Source: JAOUEA01 sp963790335 (GTDB lineage: Bacteria > Actinomycetota > UBA4738 > HRBIN12). From it: DNA of 64,000 nt. Within the stretch, counting starts at the first letter, position 1; each line of letters begins with the position of its first letter. The notes beneath the pieces were generated by a model, which saw only the letters and a program-made list of their open reading frames with translations, was not told the DNA's origin and searched no databases. The stretch is taken from the NCBI GenBank assembly GCA_963790335.1, contig CAWBOB010000003.1, forward strand, positions 62,001-126,000, given 5' to 3'. Positions 41,031-52,521 of the stretch are shown here, in pieces. The translations under genes were made by a program, and so were the position numbers.

Positions 41031-43553
41031 GCGCGGGATCCGAGCAGGCCGTCACGCTGAGCGTCGACGGCAAGGAGGTCACGGTTCCCCCCGGCACGCT
41101 GATCATCAGGGCCGCCGAGCAGGTCGGCGTCGAGATCCCACGGTTCTGCGACCATCCGCTGCTCGAGCCCGTCGGCGCCTGCCGCCAGTGCTACGTGGAG
41201 GTCGAGGGCCAGCGGAAGCTGCTCACGTCCTGCACGACGACGGTGACCGAGGGCATGGTCGTCAAGACGCAGAACACGAGCGACTCGGTGCACGACGCCC
41301 AGGTGGCGAACCTCGAGTTCCTGTTGTTGAACCATCCCCTCGATTGTCCGATCTGCGACCGAGGCGGCGAGTGCCCGCTGCAGGACCAGGCGCTCGCGTT
41401 CGGCCCGGGCGAGAGCCGCTACCGTGAGGCCAAGCGCGTCTTCCCGAAGCCCCTGCCGTTGTCACCGCTCGTGAACCTCGACCGCGAGCGGTGCGTGCTC
41501 TGCGCGCGATGCACGCGGTTCTGCGACCAGATCTCGGGTGACCGGTTCATCGAGCTGTTCGCCCGAGGGGCGGCCGAGCAGGTGTCGATCGCGCCGGGCG
41601 AGGACTTCCGGTCGCCGTTCAGCGGCAACACCGTGCAGATCTGTCCGGTCGGAGCGCTCACGTCGACGCCGTACCGGTTCGCTGCCCGCCCCTTCGACCT
41701 CACCACGGTCGACACGGTGTGTCCCCACTGCAGTGCCGGCTGCGACGATCAAGCTCGACATGCGCCGGGGCGACGTCGTCCGACACCTCGCCCGCGACAA
41801 CCACGACGTGAACGACGCGTGGCTCTGCGACAAGGGGCGCTACGCCTTCCGGTTCCCCGACTCGCCCGACCGCATCACCACCCCGCTGATCCGCGACCAC
41901 GGGCTCGAGCCCGCCTCGTTCGGCGAGGTCCTCACGCGGGTCGCCGGGTGGACCGACGGGGCGAGGGTGGCGATCCTCACCGGCGGGCGCCTGATGGACG
42001 AGGACTACTTCGCGCTCTCGAAGCTCGCCCGCACCGTGTTCCGAACGAACGATCTCGATCATCGCCGGAGCGGCGACTCGGGCGCGTCGGCGGCCGAGCG
42101 CCACGCTGCCTCGAACCCGATGGCGGTCACCTACAAGGACGTCGAGCGCGCGAGCGTGATCCTCGTGGTGGGTCTCGATGCCGAGCAGGAAGTCCCGATC
42201 CTGCACCTGCGCCTGCGGAAGGCCGCCCGCCGTGGCGCCCGCATCTGGGTGCTGCATCCGCGGCGGACCCGTCTGCACGACGTTGCGACGCACGTGCTCT
42301 GTCGCCCCGGCGACGAGGGGCGCCTGCTCGCCGGCGGCGCCGACGCGGCACTCGACGAGGCGCTCGATGCCATGCGGGAAGCCGGCGACAGGGGGTCGTG
42401 CTCGCGGGCGAGCGACCCGGGGCGGCCGACGCCGCGCTCGGAGCGCGCCGTCGCCGCGGGGGCGCGGTTCCAGTACGTGACCCGCCGCGCGAACGATCGC
42501 GGAGCGCTGATCGCCGGGGTGCACCCGTCGCAGCTGCCCGGTGGGCGGGGCATGCTCGACGTCGACGATGTCGAGCGCGCCTGGGGTCCGCTGATGAACC
42601 GCGAGGCCGGGCGCGACACCATGGACATCCTGCGCGCGTGCGCCGACCGTGAGATCGACGTGCTGTTCCTGATCGGCGTCGATCCGCTGCGCGACGTGCC
42701 CGACGCGGCGCTCGTGCGCCGGGCGCTCGACAACGTGCCGGTCAAGGTCGTGCAGTCGCTCGAGCTCGGTTCGCTCGAGCGGTACGCCGACGCGTTCCTG
42801 CCGGCCACCGCATTCCTGGAGAAGGACGGGCACGTGTCCACATGGGAAGGCCGCGGCCAGCGGCTCAGTGCCATCCGCGGGCGCGACGGCATCAGCCTCG
42901 CCGACTGGGAGATCTTCGCGAGCCTGGCGCTCGCGTGCGGCGGCGACCTCGGGTTCGAAACGCTCGAGGAGCTGCACGAGGAGATGGCGCGTCTCCTGGG
43001 CGCTCGTGAGGCCGACGATGCCCGGCACACCCCACCCGATCGGTCGGAACCGGGCGAGGGCGGCTCGGTCGACGGGCGCCCCGCTCAACCCGACTGGGAA
43101 CGGGCGAGGGGCGACGCGGGCGCCACCGCCGAGGTCGACCGAGACCGCGACGAGCTGGGCGAGACGCACGACGCAGGCGACGACGAGACGGACGCGATGG
43201 TGCTCTTCACCTACCCGCTGCTCGTCGACGAAGGCCGGCTGTCCGAAGGCGCCGATGAGCTGAAGGCGGCGCTCGAGGACGGGGTGTTCCTCGAGGTGCA
43301 TCCCGACGACGCGGCTCGCCTCGGCCTCGCCGACGGCGATCGAGCCATCGTGCGAACCGAAGCCGGGGAGGCGCAGTTGCTCGTCCGGGTGAGCGAGCAC
43401 ATCGCCGCGGGCGCCGCGTTCGTCCCCTTCAACCAGCCGGGCTTCGCTTCGAACACGTTGCTGTCCGGCAGCACGATCGCCACCGCGACCGTGGAAGCCG
43501 TCGAGGAGACCGAGACCGAGACTGCCGGTGTCGGTGTTGGAGGAGGGGCCTGA
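41027..43553 (+). CDS. nuoG: NADH-quinone oxidoreductase subunit G (frame breaks near 41744, 42393 and 42446)
   Basis: GTG 41027 start. N-terminal [2Fe-2S] ligands are in RFCDHPLLEPVGACRQCYVE; N5 in HPLDCPICDRGGECPLQDQ; N4 in CVLCARCTRFCDQISG; the extra N7 set in VCPHCSAGC and WLCDKGRYAF. The frame breaks after SAGC (extra G near 41744). A short segment GVVLAGERPGAADAALG (42395-42445) lies in a third frame, between a contracted G-run at 42391-42395 and an extra base near 42446. Joined length is about 841 residues. The molybdopterin-like domain is degenerate, and an acidic linker of about 65 residues (43021-43195) precedes the last beta domain. Confidence 0.92.
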
Positions 43554-44681
43554 TGGACTGGGTCGACTGGGCGATCCTCGCCGTGCGGGTCGCGGTCGTG
43601 TTCTTCGCGCTGCTCGTCGCCGTGATGCTCTACATCTGGATGGAACGCAAGGTGATCGCCGACATGCAGACGCGCGTCGGGCCCGTGCGCGCCGGCCCCC
43701 GCGGCATGCTGATCACGCTCGCCGACGGCATCAAGCTCTTCTTCAAGGAAGGCATCACGCCGACCGCGGCCGATCGGCCGGTCTACGCGATCGCGCCGAT
43801 CCTCGCGATGTTCCCGGGGTTCCTCGCCTTCTCAGTGATCCCCTTCGGCACGCAGGTGACGCTCTTCGGTCGCGAGATCCCGTTCCAGCTCGCGGACCTG
43901 AACGTCGGCATCCTGTGGATCCTCGCCATGACGTCGCTCGTCGGTCTACGGGGTCGTGCTGGCCGGATGGTCGAGCGGCTCGAACTACCCGTTGCTCGGT
44001 GCGGTGCGCTCGAGCGCCCAGATGATCTCCTACGAGGTGGGCATGGGCCTCGCGCTCGTCGCGGTGCTCATGTACAGCGGCTCCCTGCGCATGAGCGAGC
44101 TCGTGGCGGCGCAGGACACCGTGTGGAACGTCGTGCCGCAGTTCCCGGCGTTCATGGTCTTCCTGATCGGGGCGATCGCCGAGACGAACCGCCCGCCGTT
44201 CGACCTGGCGGAGGCGGAGTCGGAGCTCGTGGCGGGGTTCCACACCGAATACTCCGGCATCAAGTTCGCGATGTTCTACCTGGGCGAGTACGTGAGCACG
44301 GTCACCGTGGCCGCGGTGGCCGTGACCCTCTTCCTCGGCGGGTGGCGGGGATACTGGCCGTTCGACGGGGCGGTCGCATGGATCGGACCGCTCCTGTGGT
44401 TCGTCGTGAAGGTGACCGCGGTCATCTACCTCATGATCTTGGTGCGAGCCACGCTTCCGCGCATGCGCTACGACCGGCTCATGAGCTTCGGCTGGAAGGT
44501 GCTGATCCCGTTCGGGCTCGTCTGGGTCATGATCACGGGCGTGGTCGTGGTGATGCCACAGGAGTACGGCAGCCGCGGGCGCTACATCGCCGCCGCGGTC
44601 ATCGTGGGGGCAGCAGCCTTGGCGACCATGGTCGCGCCGCTGGTCTCGCGCCGCCGAGACCCGAAGGAGGTGCGCGCGTGA
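43553..44681 (+). CDS. nuoH: NADH-quinone oxidoreductase subunit H (cluster 1; frame break at 43940)
   Basis: ATG 43553 overlaps the nuoG stop. Reading runs to ILWILAMTSL, then one extra G at 43940 moves the frame, and the protein resumes SVYGVVLAGWSSGSNYPLLG to a stop at 44679-44681 (about 375 residues). Family marks are MERKVIADMQTRVGPVRAGP (first loop facing the quinone tunnel), IAETNRPPFDLAEAESELVA and GFHTEYSGIKFAMFYLGEY. Eight helices. It connects the quinone site to the proton pumps. Confidence 0.93.
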
Positions 44682-45208
44682 CCGACGACGCCACCGAGGG
44701 CGAGCGGGTCGACCGGAAGGGTCCGCCGGCCGACCAGGGAGCCTGGGATGCCGCTCTCGCGATCGGCAAGGGCATGGCCACGGTGTTCAAGCAGACCTTC
44801 CGTGCAGACAACACCGAGCAGTACCCCAAGGAGATCGCTCCCATCCCCGAGCGGTCGCACATCGGGCGGCACCTGTTGAACCGGCACGACGATGGGCTGG
44901 AGAAGTGCATCGGCTGCGAGCTGTGCGCGTTCGCCTGTCCGGCCGACGCGATCTGGGTCGAGGGCGCCGACAACGACCCCGAGCACCCCGTGAGCCCGGG
45001 TGAGCGGTACGCCGAGGACTACCAGATCAACTACCTGCGCTGCATCATGTGCGGCCTGTGCGTCGAGGCGTGCCCGACGAGGGCCCTCACGCTCACCAGC
45101 CACTACGAGATGGCCTTCACGAGTCGCGAGGAAGCGATCTTCACGAAGGAGCGGTTGCTCGAGCCGCCGCTTCCGCTCGGCACCGATCCCGTCGACCGGG
45201 AAGGCTGA
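44678..45208 (+). CDS. nuoI: NADH-quinone oxidoreductase subunit I (cluster 1)
   Basis: 176 residues from GTG 44678 (GTGA overlap with nuoH). Two [4Fe-4S] clusters N6a/N6b: KCIGCELCAFACPADAI and RCIMCGLCVEACPTRAL. The N-terminal amphipathic helix with RADNTEQYPKE is typical. No frame break. It passes electrons from NuoG to NuoB. Confidence 0.96.
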   Translation: MTDDATEGERVDRKGPPADQGAWDAALAIGKGMATVFKQTFRADNTEQYPKEIAPIPERSHIGRHLLNRHDDGLEKCIGCELCAFACPADAIWVEGADNDPEHPVSPGERYAEDYQINYLRCIMCGLCVEACPTRALTLTSHYEMAFTSREEAIFTKERLLEPPLPLGTDPVDREG

Positions 45209-45213
45209 CCGGC

Positions 45214-45831
<618 letters not shown>

Positions 45832-45835
<4 letters not shown>

Positions 45836-46137
45836 GGACCCCGATCGCGTACTTCCTCGTCCTGTCGGCGATCCTGTTCGCAACGGGATCGGTGGCGGTG
45901 CTGGTGCGCCCGAACGCGCTGCGCATCTTCATGGGCGTCGAGTTGCAGCTGAACGCGGTGAACCTCACGCTGGTCGCCTTCTCCCGCATGCACCTCGAGC
46001 TCGACGGACAGATCCTGGCCTTCTTCTCCATGGTGGTGGCGGCCGCCGAGGTCGTCGTGGGCCTCGCGATCATCGTGGCGGTCTTCCGGCGCACCTCGAC
46101 CACCGACGTCGACCGAGCGAGCGTGCTGCGCGGATGA
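45832..46137 (+). CDS. nuoK: NADH-quinone oxidoreductase subunit K (cluster 1)
   Basis: 101 residues from GTG 45832 (GTGA overlap). Three helices with the two membrane glutamates in FMGVELQLNAVNLTLVAFS and VVAAAEVVVGLAIIVAVFR, which take part in the proton path. No frame break; overlaps nuoL by 4 nt (ATGA). Confidence 0.96.
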
Positions 46138-48062
46138 TCGACCTGATCTGGCTCGCCGTCGCGATCCCACTGCTGGCCTCGGGCGTCAACATGCTCGTGG
46201 GCACGCAGCTCGGGTTCGGTTCCCGCCATGGGGCCGGGCATCGATCGGGCCATCGATCCGGCCATCGATCCGGATGGCTCGCCACGGGGGCGATGGCCGC
46301 GTCGTTCGTGATCGCCCTCGGAGCGTTGCTGAGCCTGCTGTCGCTCCCGGCGGAGGAACGCAGCCAGATCGTCACCGTGGCCGAATGGATCCGCGCAGGC
46401 GCCGTGAACGTCTCGTTCGACCTGCGTGTCGACCCGCTCTCGATCACGATGGCGCTGGTCGTCACCGGGGTCGGCTCCCTCATCCACCTGTACGCGATCG
46501 GCTACATGGAGCACGACGCCCGCCCCTGGCGGTTCTTCGGCTACACGAACCTGTTCTGCGCCTTCATGCTCGCGCTCGTCCTCGCCGACGATTTCCTGCT
46601 CCTCTACCTCGGCTGGGAAGGCGTCGGGCTCTGCTCGTACCTGTTGATCGGGTTCTGGTCGGACCGGCCCGAGGCGGCGAGCGCCGCGAAGAAGGCCTTC
46701 ATCACCACCCGCATCGGCGACGTCGCGCTGATGCTCGGGTTGTTCGTGATGTTCATGCACTTCGGCTCGTTCGAGTTCGACACGGTGCTCGGTCACGAGG
46801 GCTCGGTGCCCGAGATCGCCACGGGCACCGCCACCGCGATCTCGCTGCTCCTGCTCGGCGGAGCCGTCGGGAAGTCGGCCCAGCTCCCTCTGCACGTCTG
46901 GCTGCCCGACGCGATGGCCGGTCCCACCCCCGTCTCGGCACTCATCCACGCGGCGACGATGGTGACCGCGGGCGTCTACCTCGTGGTCCGTTCGCACGCG
47001 CTGTTCGAGGTCTCCGAGGTCGCGCTCACCGTGGTGGCGATCGTGGGGCTCGCCGGGGCGCTCTACGGCGGGCTCGCCTCGATCGGCCAGTACGACATGA
47101 AGCGGGCGCTCGCATACTCGACGATGTCGCAGCTCGGGTTCATGTTCCTCGCCGCCGGCCTCGGCTTCTATCCGATCGCGATCGCGCTGTTGGTCGCGCA
47201 CGCCTTCTACAAGGCGCTGCTCTTCCTCGCGTCGGGCAACGTGATGCACGGGCTGCACGACGAGATCGACGTGCGGCGCCTCGGCGGCCTGCGCCTCGAC
47301 ATGCCGTGGACCGCGGCGCTGTTCGCGGCCGGCGCCCTCTCGCTCTCGGGACTCCCGCCGTTCAGCGGCTTCTTCACCAAGGACTCCATCCTGGAAGTCG
47401 CGAGCCACGACGGCGTCGTCTGGGCCTACGTGCTCGGATCGCTCGCGGCGCTCGTCTCGGCCTGGTACATCGCGCGGCTGTTCTTCCAGGCGTTCATGGG
47501 CGACGCCGATACGAGGGTCACGCTCATGAGGCGCCGGCCCTGATGCGCATCCCGCTCGTGGTGCTCGCGGCCGGCGGCCTGTTCGCGGGCATCGTGCTCG
47601 CTTTCACCCCCGAGGGACGACTGGCCACCTTCCTCGAGCCCACGCTCGGGCACCTCGAGGAGGGACATGCCGGGCCCTCGACCCCCGTCCTGATCGCCAT
47701 CTCGGTGGCCGTGACCCTGGCGGGGATCGGCATCGCCTGGCGCCTCTATCGCCCGGCCAACGAAGCCCGATGGGTCTCGTTCCCCGAACGGGAACCCGGC
47801 ATGTCCGCCGCGCTCGGAAGGGCGTTCTACGTGGACGGGCTCTACGGCTTCATCGTCGGCACCGTCGGGACTTCGGGCGGCCGGTGCGCTCGCACGCTTC
47901 GACCGCGTGGTCGTCGACGGCGCCGTCAACGGTGTCGGCAGGCTCACGACCTGGGCATCGGGCCTCGCGCCCGTCTGGCAGTCGGGAAGGGCACGTCGCT
48001 ACGCGCTCTCGTTCCTGGTGGGCGGAGTGGCGCTGCTGCTCTTCATGGCGGTGAGGATCTAG
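46134..48062 (+). CDS. nuoL: NADH-quinone oxidoreductase subunit L (cluster 1; frame breaks near 47506 and 47882)
   Basis: ATG 46134. The antiporter-like core is intact to 47505: LLLYLGWEGVGLCSYLLIGF (pump Glu), GGAVGKSAQLPLHVWLPDAM (pump Lys) and SALIHAATMVTAGVYLV. A premature stop at 47543 is out of frame. With one base restored at 47505-47507 it continues YEGHAHEAPALMRIPLVVLA, and after an extra C near 47882 reads GALARFDRVVVDGAVNGVGR to TAG 48060-48062. Total is about 643 residues. A His/Arg-rich repeat loop (three GHRS units) lies between helices 1 and 2. Confidence 0.92.
46236..46271 (+). repeat. Three tandem 12-bp repeats encoding GHRS in nuoL
   Basis: Three adjacent units of the form GGNCATCGATCN encode Gly-His-Arg-Ser three times, in the loop after the first membrane helix of NuoL1. 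The units differ only at third positions. The neighbouring codons (RHGAGHRS) look like an older degenerate copy. NuoL2 has no such insert. Confidence 0.85.
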
Positions 48063-48064
48063 CG

Positions 48065-49597
48065 ATGGACCGCATGCCCTGGCTCACCCTCGTGATCGCC
48101 GCTCCACTCGTGGGGTTGCCGGTGCTCGCCCTCTGGCGTTCGATCTCCGACGACGCCGCCCGCTGGGTGGGTCTCGGATCGACCGTCGTGGCCTTCGCTG
48201 CGTCGGTCGCCATGCTGGTGAACTTCGAGACGGGCCAGGCCGGCCTGCAGATGGTCTCCAAGCATCCGTGGGTCGAGTCGATCGGCCTGTCCTGGTTCGT
48301 CGGGGTCGACGGCTTCTCGATCTGGCTGGTCATGGTGACGACGTTCATGTTCCCGATCGCCATCGCAGCGTCGTGGACGGTCGACCACCAGGTGCGCCGG
48401 TTCATGGCGGTCTCGCTGTTCCTCGAGACGGTGATCCTGGGTGCGTTCCTCGCCCTCGATCTGCTGCTGTTCTTCCTGTTCTTCGAGGCGCTTGCTGTTC
48501 CCGATGTACTACGTCATCGGCGTCTGGGGCTCGAAGCGGCGGGTCTATGCGGCGACCAAGTTCCTGCTCTACACGATGTTCGGATCGGCGTTCCTGCTCG
48601 TCGGCATCCTGTACCTGTCGGTGCAGGCCGCGGATCAACTCGGCCGCGCGACGTTCGACTCACGCATGCTCGAGCAGCTCCGGCTCTCGACGGAGCAGGG
48701 GCGGTGGCTGTTCCTCGCGTTCTTCATCGGGTTCGCCGTGAAGGTGCCGGTGTGGCCGCTGCATACCTGGCTGCCGGACGCCCACACCGAGGCGCCGACC
48801 AAGGGGTCGATCGTGCTCGCGGCGATCCTGCTGAAGACGGGCCCCTACGGCATGCTCCGGTTCAACCTGGACCTGTTCCCCGAGGCCTCGCAAGTACTTC
48901 GCCGACGCCATCATGGTGCTCGCCGTGGTCGGCATCATCTACGGGGCGATCGTCGCGATGATGCAGACCGACATCAAGCGGCTGATCGCGTACTCATCGG
49001 TGAGCCATATGGGGCTGATCGTGCTCGGCATCTTCGCGTTCTCGGCCGAAGCGATCGACGGCGCCGTGCTCCAGATGGTGAACCATGGCCTGTCGACCGG
49101 CATGCTGTTCCTGGTCTTCGGCATGCTCTACGAGCGCACCCATACCCGCCAGATCGCCGAGCTCGGGGGCATCGTGCACGCGACGCCGTGGCTCGCCGGC
49201 GCCTACGTGATCGCGATGCTCTCCTCGATCGGGCTGCCCGGGCTCAACAACTTCGTGGGCGAGTTCCTCGTGCTGCTCGGCACGTTCTCCGTCGATCGCG
49301 TGCTCGCCTCCATCGCGATCGTGGGTGTGATCCTGAGTGCGATCTACATGCTCTGGTCCTACCAGCGCGCCTTCCAGGGACCGGTGGATCCAGCGATGGG
49401 CTTCGCTGCCCGACCTCTCCTGGCGTGAGGGGGCGCTCGTCGCTCCGATCGTCGTGGCGATGCTGTGGATCGGGCTGCAACCGGCCCCGGTGCTCGAGCG
49501 GCTGCGACCCACCGCGGAGCAGGTCTCCCAGCGGTTGAGACGAGGCTCCGATCGCCGATGTCGCCGCCGCCGGTCGATCCAGGCGGAGGCGCCGTGA
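48065..49597 (+). CDS. nuoM: NADH-quinone oxidoreductase subunit M (cluster 1; frame breaks at 48493, 48891 and 49410)
   Basis: ATG 48065, three bases after nuoL. Four reading segments in successive +1 frames join without loss. The first ends LLLFFLFFEAL; the next runs LFPMYYVIGVWGSKRRVYAA to LDLFPEAS; the next KYFADAIMVLAVVGIIYGAI to VDPAMGFA; the last ADLSWREGALVAPIVVAMLW to TGA 49595-49597. Family marks are FFEALLFPMYYVIGVWG, GFAVKVPVWPLHTWLPDAHT and the pump lysine and glutamates. About 509 residues. The stop overlaps the nuoN GTG, confirming the last frame. Confidence 0.9.
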
Positions 49598-51044
49598 TCA
49601 GCCCGCCTCGCGTGGAGCTCTGGGCGATCCTCCCCGTGCTCGTGCTGTTCGCCGGCGCGCTCGCGGCGCTCCTCGGCGCCGCCTTCTCGCGCCGATCCGA
49701 CCAGGCGCCGTTCGCCCTGTTCACCCTCGCGGTGATCTCGGCGGCGGCGGCGATCGTCGCTCTGGCTCTGGGACCGCGAGCCGGTGACGGCGCTCCAGGA
49801 CATGGTGAGCGTCGATGGCCTCGCCGTGGTCGGAACCCTGGTGCTCTGCGGCATCGGGGCCTACGGCACCTATCTCGGCTTCCACTATTTCGAGCGAGAC
49901 GAACTGCGGCGCAACGAGTTCTATGCCCTGCTGCTGTTCGCGCTCGGAGGCATGGCACTTGCTCGTCGCCGCAGCCGACCTGATCGTCGTGTTCCTTGCG
50001 GTCGAGGTGCTCTCGCTCTCGCTCTACGTGCTCACGGCGCTCACGTTCCGGCGCGGGCCCATCGAGGCGGCGATGAAGTACTTCCTGCTCGGGGCGTTCG
50101 CCTCGGCGTTCCTGCTGTACGGCGTGGCGTTGAGCTACGGCGCCGCGGGTACGACGAGCGTGCAGGGGCTCGCGCGTGCGCTCGCGGGCTACGATCGGAA
50201 GCCAGCCGCTCGCCCTCGCCGGCGCCCTGCTGCTCGTGGTCGGCCTCGGTTTCAAGGTCACCCTGGTGCCGTTCCACATGTGGACGCCCGACGTCTACCA
50301 GGGCGCGCCGAGCCCGGTCACCGCGTTCATGTCGGCCGCCACGAAGGTCGCCGTGTTCATCGCGATGATCCGGGTGTTCGCCGTCGCCTTCGGCGCGCTC
50401 CGGTGGGACCTTCGCCCGGTGATCGCCGTGCTGGCCGCGCGTCTCGATGGTCGTCGGAAGCGTGCTCGCGATCTCCCAGATCGACGTGAAGCGCATGCTC
50501 GCGTACTCGAGCGTGGCGCAAGCGGGATTCGTGCTCACGGCCTTCGTCTCGCCCGAGCGCGACGGCATCGCCGCCGCCCTGTTCTATCTGATCGCCTACA
50601 GCCTCGCCGTGGTCGGCGCGTTCGGCGTCGTGATGCTGATCTCGGGGGGGTCGGCGAGCAGACCCACATGGACAGGTTCCGAGGGCTCGGCCGCCGCCGA
50701 CCGATGTTGTCGCTGCTGCTCACCGTCTTCCTGATCTCGCTGGCGGGCATCCCGCCGACGGCAGGGTTCGCGGCCAAGGTGCTCGTGCTCGGGGCGGCGA
50801 CGACCGCCGGCTTGTGGCCGCTCACCGCTGATCGGATACCTGACGAGCGTTGCCGGCGCATTCTTCTACCTGCGGGTCGTCGCGATGATGGCGATGCAGG
50901 AGCCCGAGAGGCGACGACGTGGCCGACGGCTCGCCGCTTCCGCAGATCGTGCTCGCGGTGCCCGCGTTCGCCGTCGTCGCGCTGGGTATCGTGCCCGGTG
51001 TGATCGTGCCGTTGCTCCAGGAAGCCGGTGTCCTCACGTGGTGA
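49594..51044 (+). CDS. nuoN: NADH-quinone oxidoreductase subunit N (cluster 1; seven frame breaks)
   Basis: GTG 49594 (GTGA overlap, Shine-Dalgarno GGCGGAGG). The protein is recoverable in full but its frame changes seven times. Extra bases lie near 49765, 49959, 50196, 50440, 50827 and 50909, and a seven-G run at 50644-50650 is one base short (or two too long). Recognisable segments are VELWAILPVLVLFAGALAAL, FLAVEVLSLSLYVLTALTF, VTLVPFHMWTPDVYQGAPSP, VKRMLAYSSVAQAGFVLTAF, LISLAGIPPTAGFAAKVLVL and IVPLLQEAGVLTW at the end (about 481 residues). No nonsense substitution or missing block is seen. Either this spot is error-dense or the gene is decaying. Confidence 0.8.
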
Positions 51045-51068
51045 CGGCGTCGGGAGCGATCGCGTCGG

Positions 51069-52079
51069 GTGAGCCGGCGTGTGATCCCCGGGCTGGAAGC
51101 GCCCGACGCCGTGCTCGAATCCGAGGTGCGCACGCGCCTCGACCAGGTCGAGGAAGCGCTCGAGAAGTCGGTTCGGGCCGAGGCCTCGGGCATGCTCACC
51201 GAGACCTCGTCGTACCTGATCGCCGCCGGCGGCAAGCGGTTCCGGGCGATGCTCGTGCTGCTCGCCGGATACTTCGGCGACGCCGCCGACCCCAGGCTCG
51301 TGCCGGGCTCGGTCTCGATCGAGCTCGTGCACCTGGCGACGCTGTACCACGACGATGTGATCGACGAGGCCGACGCCCGCCGCGGCGCGCCGAGCGCGAA
51401 CGTGCGATGGGACAACACCGTCGCGATCCTCACCGGCGACTACCTGTTCGCCCGAGCCTCGGAGATCTCGACCGACCTCGGCACCGAGGTGTGCCGCCTG
51501 CTGGCCCGCACGATCGCGGTGCTCTGCGACGGGCAGATCCGCGAGGTGGAGAGCTCGGCCAAGGTGGAGCAGGAGATCGCCGCCTACCTCGAGATCATCC
51601 GTCGCAAGACCGCCTCGCTGATCGCCACCAGCTGCCGGCTCGGCGGCATGCTCTCCGACGCCGAGCCCGAGCACGTCGACGTGCTGGAGGAGTTCGGGGA
51701 CGCACTCGGCATCGCCTACCAGCTCTCCGACGACATCATGGACATCACCGCCTCGCAGATCGAGCTCGGCAAGGAACCCGGCCAGGACCTGCGTGAAGGC
51801 GTCTATACGCTGCCCGTGCTGCACGCCCTGGCCCACGACGAGCATCGGGACGAGCTCGCGCGCACCCTGACCCACGGAGCTCCCGACGGCGAGATGCTCG
51901 ACCGGGCGCTCGAGATCGTCCGCTCCGGTGGGTCGGTCGATGCGGCGCGCGCAGCGGTGACCGACGAAGTGCGCAGGGCGACCGCGCTGGCCGAGCGATT
52001 GCCCGACGGGCCCTCGCGCCATGCTCTGATCCAGCTGGCGAAGTTCCTCGCCGTGCGATGCGGGGCCGCGCCCTCATGA
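51069..52079 (+). CDS. Long-chain polyprenyl diphosphate synthase (menaquinone side chain)
   Basis: 336 residues from GTG 51069. Motifs are YLIAAGGKRFRAMLVLLAGY, the first Asp-rich ATLYHDDVIDEADARRGAPS (a small residue before the motif, typical of long-chain enzymes), NTVAILTGDYLFARASEI, EIIRRKTASLIATSCRLGGM and the second Asp-rich YQLSDDIMDITASQIELGKE. It probably makes the hepta- to nona-prenyl chain for menaquinone. It lies between the two complex I clusters, in keeping with quinone supply. No frame break, next to the heavily broken nuoN. Confidence 0.92.
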   Translation: MSRRVIPGLEAPDAVLESEVRTRLDQVEEALEKSVRAEASGMLTETSSYLIAAGGKRFRAMLVLLAGYFGDAADPRLVPGSVSIELVHLATLYHDDVIDEADARRGAPSANVRWDNTVAILTGDYLFARASEISTDLGTEVCRLLARTIAVLCDGQIREVESSAKVEQEIAAYLEIIRRKTASLIATSCRLGGMLSDAEPEHVDVLEEFGDALGIAYQLSDDIMDITASQIELGKEPGQDLREGVYTLPVLHALAHDEHRDELARTLTHGAPDGEMLDRALEIVRSGGSVDAARAAVTDEVRRATALAERLPDGPSRHALIQLAKFLAVRCGAAPS

Positions 52080-52120
52080 ACGCGCGCCCGACCGTTCCGG
52101 ACGCCGACGGGGGGCGCTGC

Positions 52121-52126
52121 TACGAT
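52121..52126 (+). promoter_or_regulatory. -10 box of the second nuo cluster
   Basis: TACGAT in the 75-nt gap before nuoA2, 28 nt before ATG 52155, with GGGAGG as ribosome-binding site between. No clear -35 and no Rex palindrome, so this cluster may be regulated differently from cluster 1. Confidence 0.45.
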
Positions 52127-52154
52127 ACGGGCGCTCGGGAGGCCTCTCACTGTC

Positions 52155-52521
52155 ATGAGCGATTACTACGCGTCGTACGGGGTGGTGCTGGCGGTCCTGG
52201 CCGCCGGTGGTCTGCTGGTTGCGGTCGCCTTCACGACCGCTCGCCTCGTGGCGCCCAGCCGGCCGAACTACGAGAAGCTCACGACCTACGAATGCGGCAT
52301 CGACCCGGTGGGGCAGGGCTGGTCGCAGAGCCAGGTCCGCGTACTACGTCTACGGCTTCCTGTTCGTGATCTTCGACGTGGAGAGCGTGTTCCTGTTCCC
52401 CTGGGCGCGCGTGTTCGAGAGCCTGGGATACGCGGCGGTCGTGGAGATGGCGATCTTCATCGCGATCCTCGCCGTCGGACTGCTGTACGCCTGGCGCAAG
52501 GGGGTGCTGCGATGGGCCTGA
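52155..52521 (+). CDS. nuoA: NADH-quinone oxidoreductase subunit A, second cluster (frame break at 52341)
   Basis: ATG 52155. The first segment ends KLTTYECGIDPVGQGWSQSQ; after one extra G at about 52341 it continues YYVYGFLFVIFDVESVFLFP to TGA 52519-52521, together about 121 residues, the normal NuoA size without the acidic tail of NuoA1. The membrane Asp and Glu in FVIFDVESVFLFP are kept. It overlaps nuoB2 by 10 nt. Confidence 0.92.

Noticed and set aside
43553..45208. One open frame that would fuse the start of nuoH with nuoI
   Set aside because: The middle section is out-of-frame nuoH caused by the extra base at 43940; nuoH and nuoI resolve as two normal genes with a GTGA overlap.
46236..46271. 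CRISPR-like or mobile repeat
   Set aside because: Units are 12 bp, directly adjacent, in frame and inside nuoL; no spacers.
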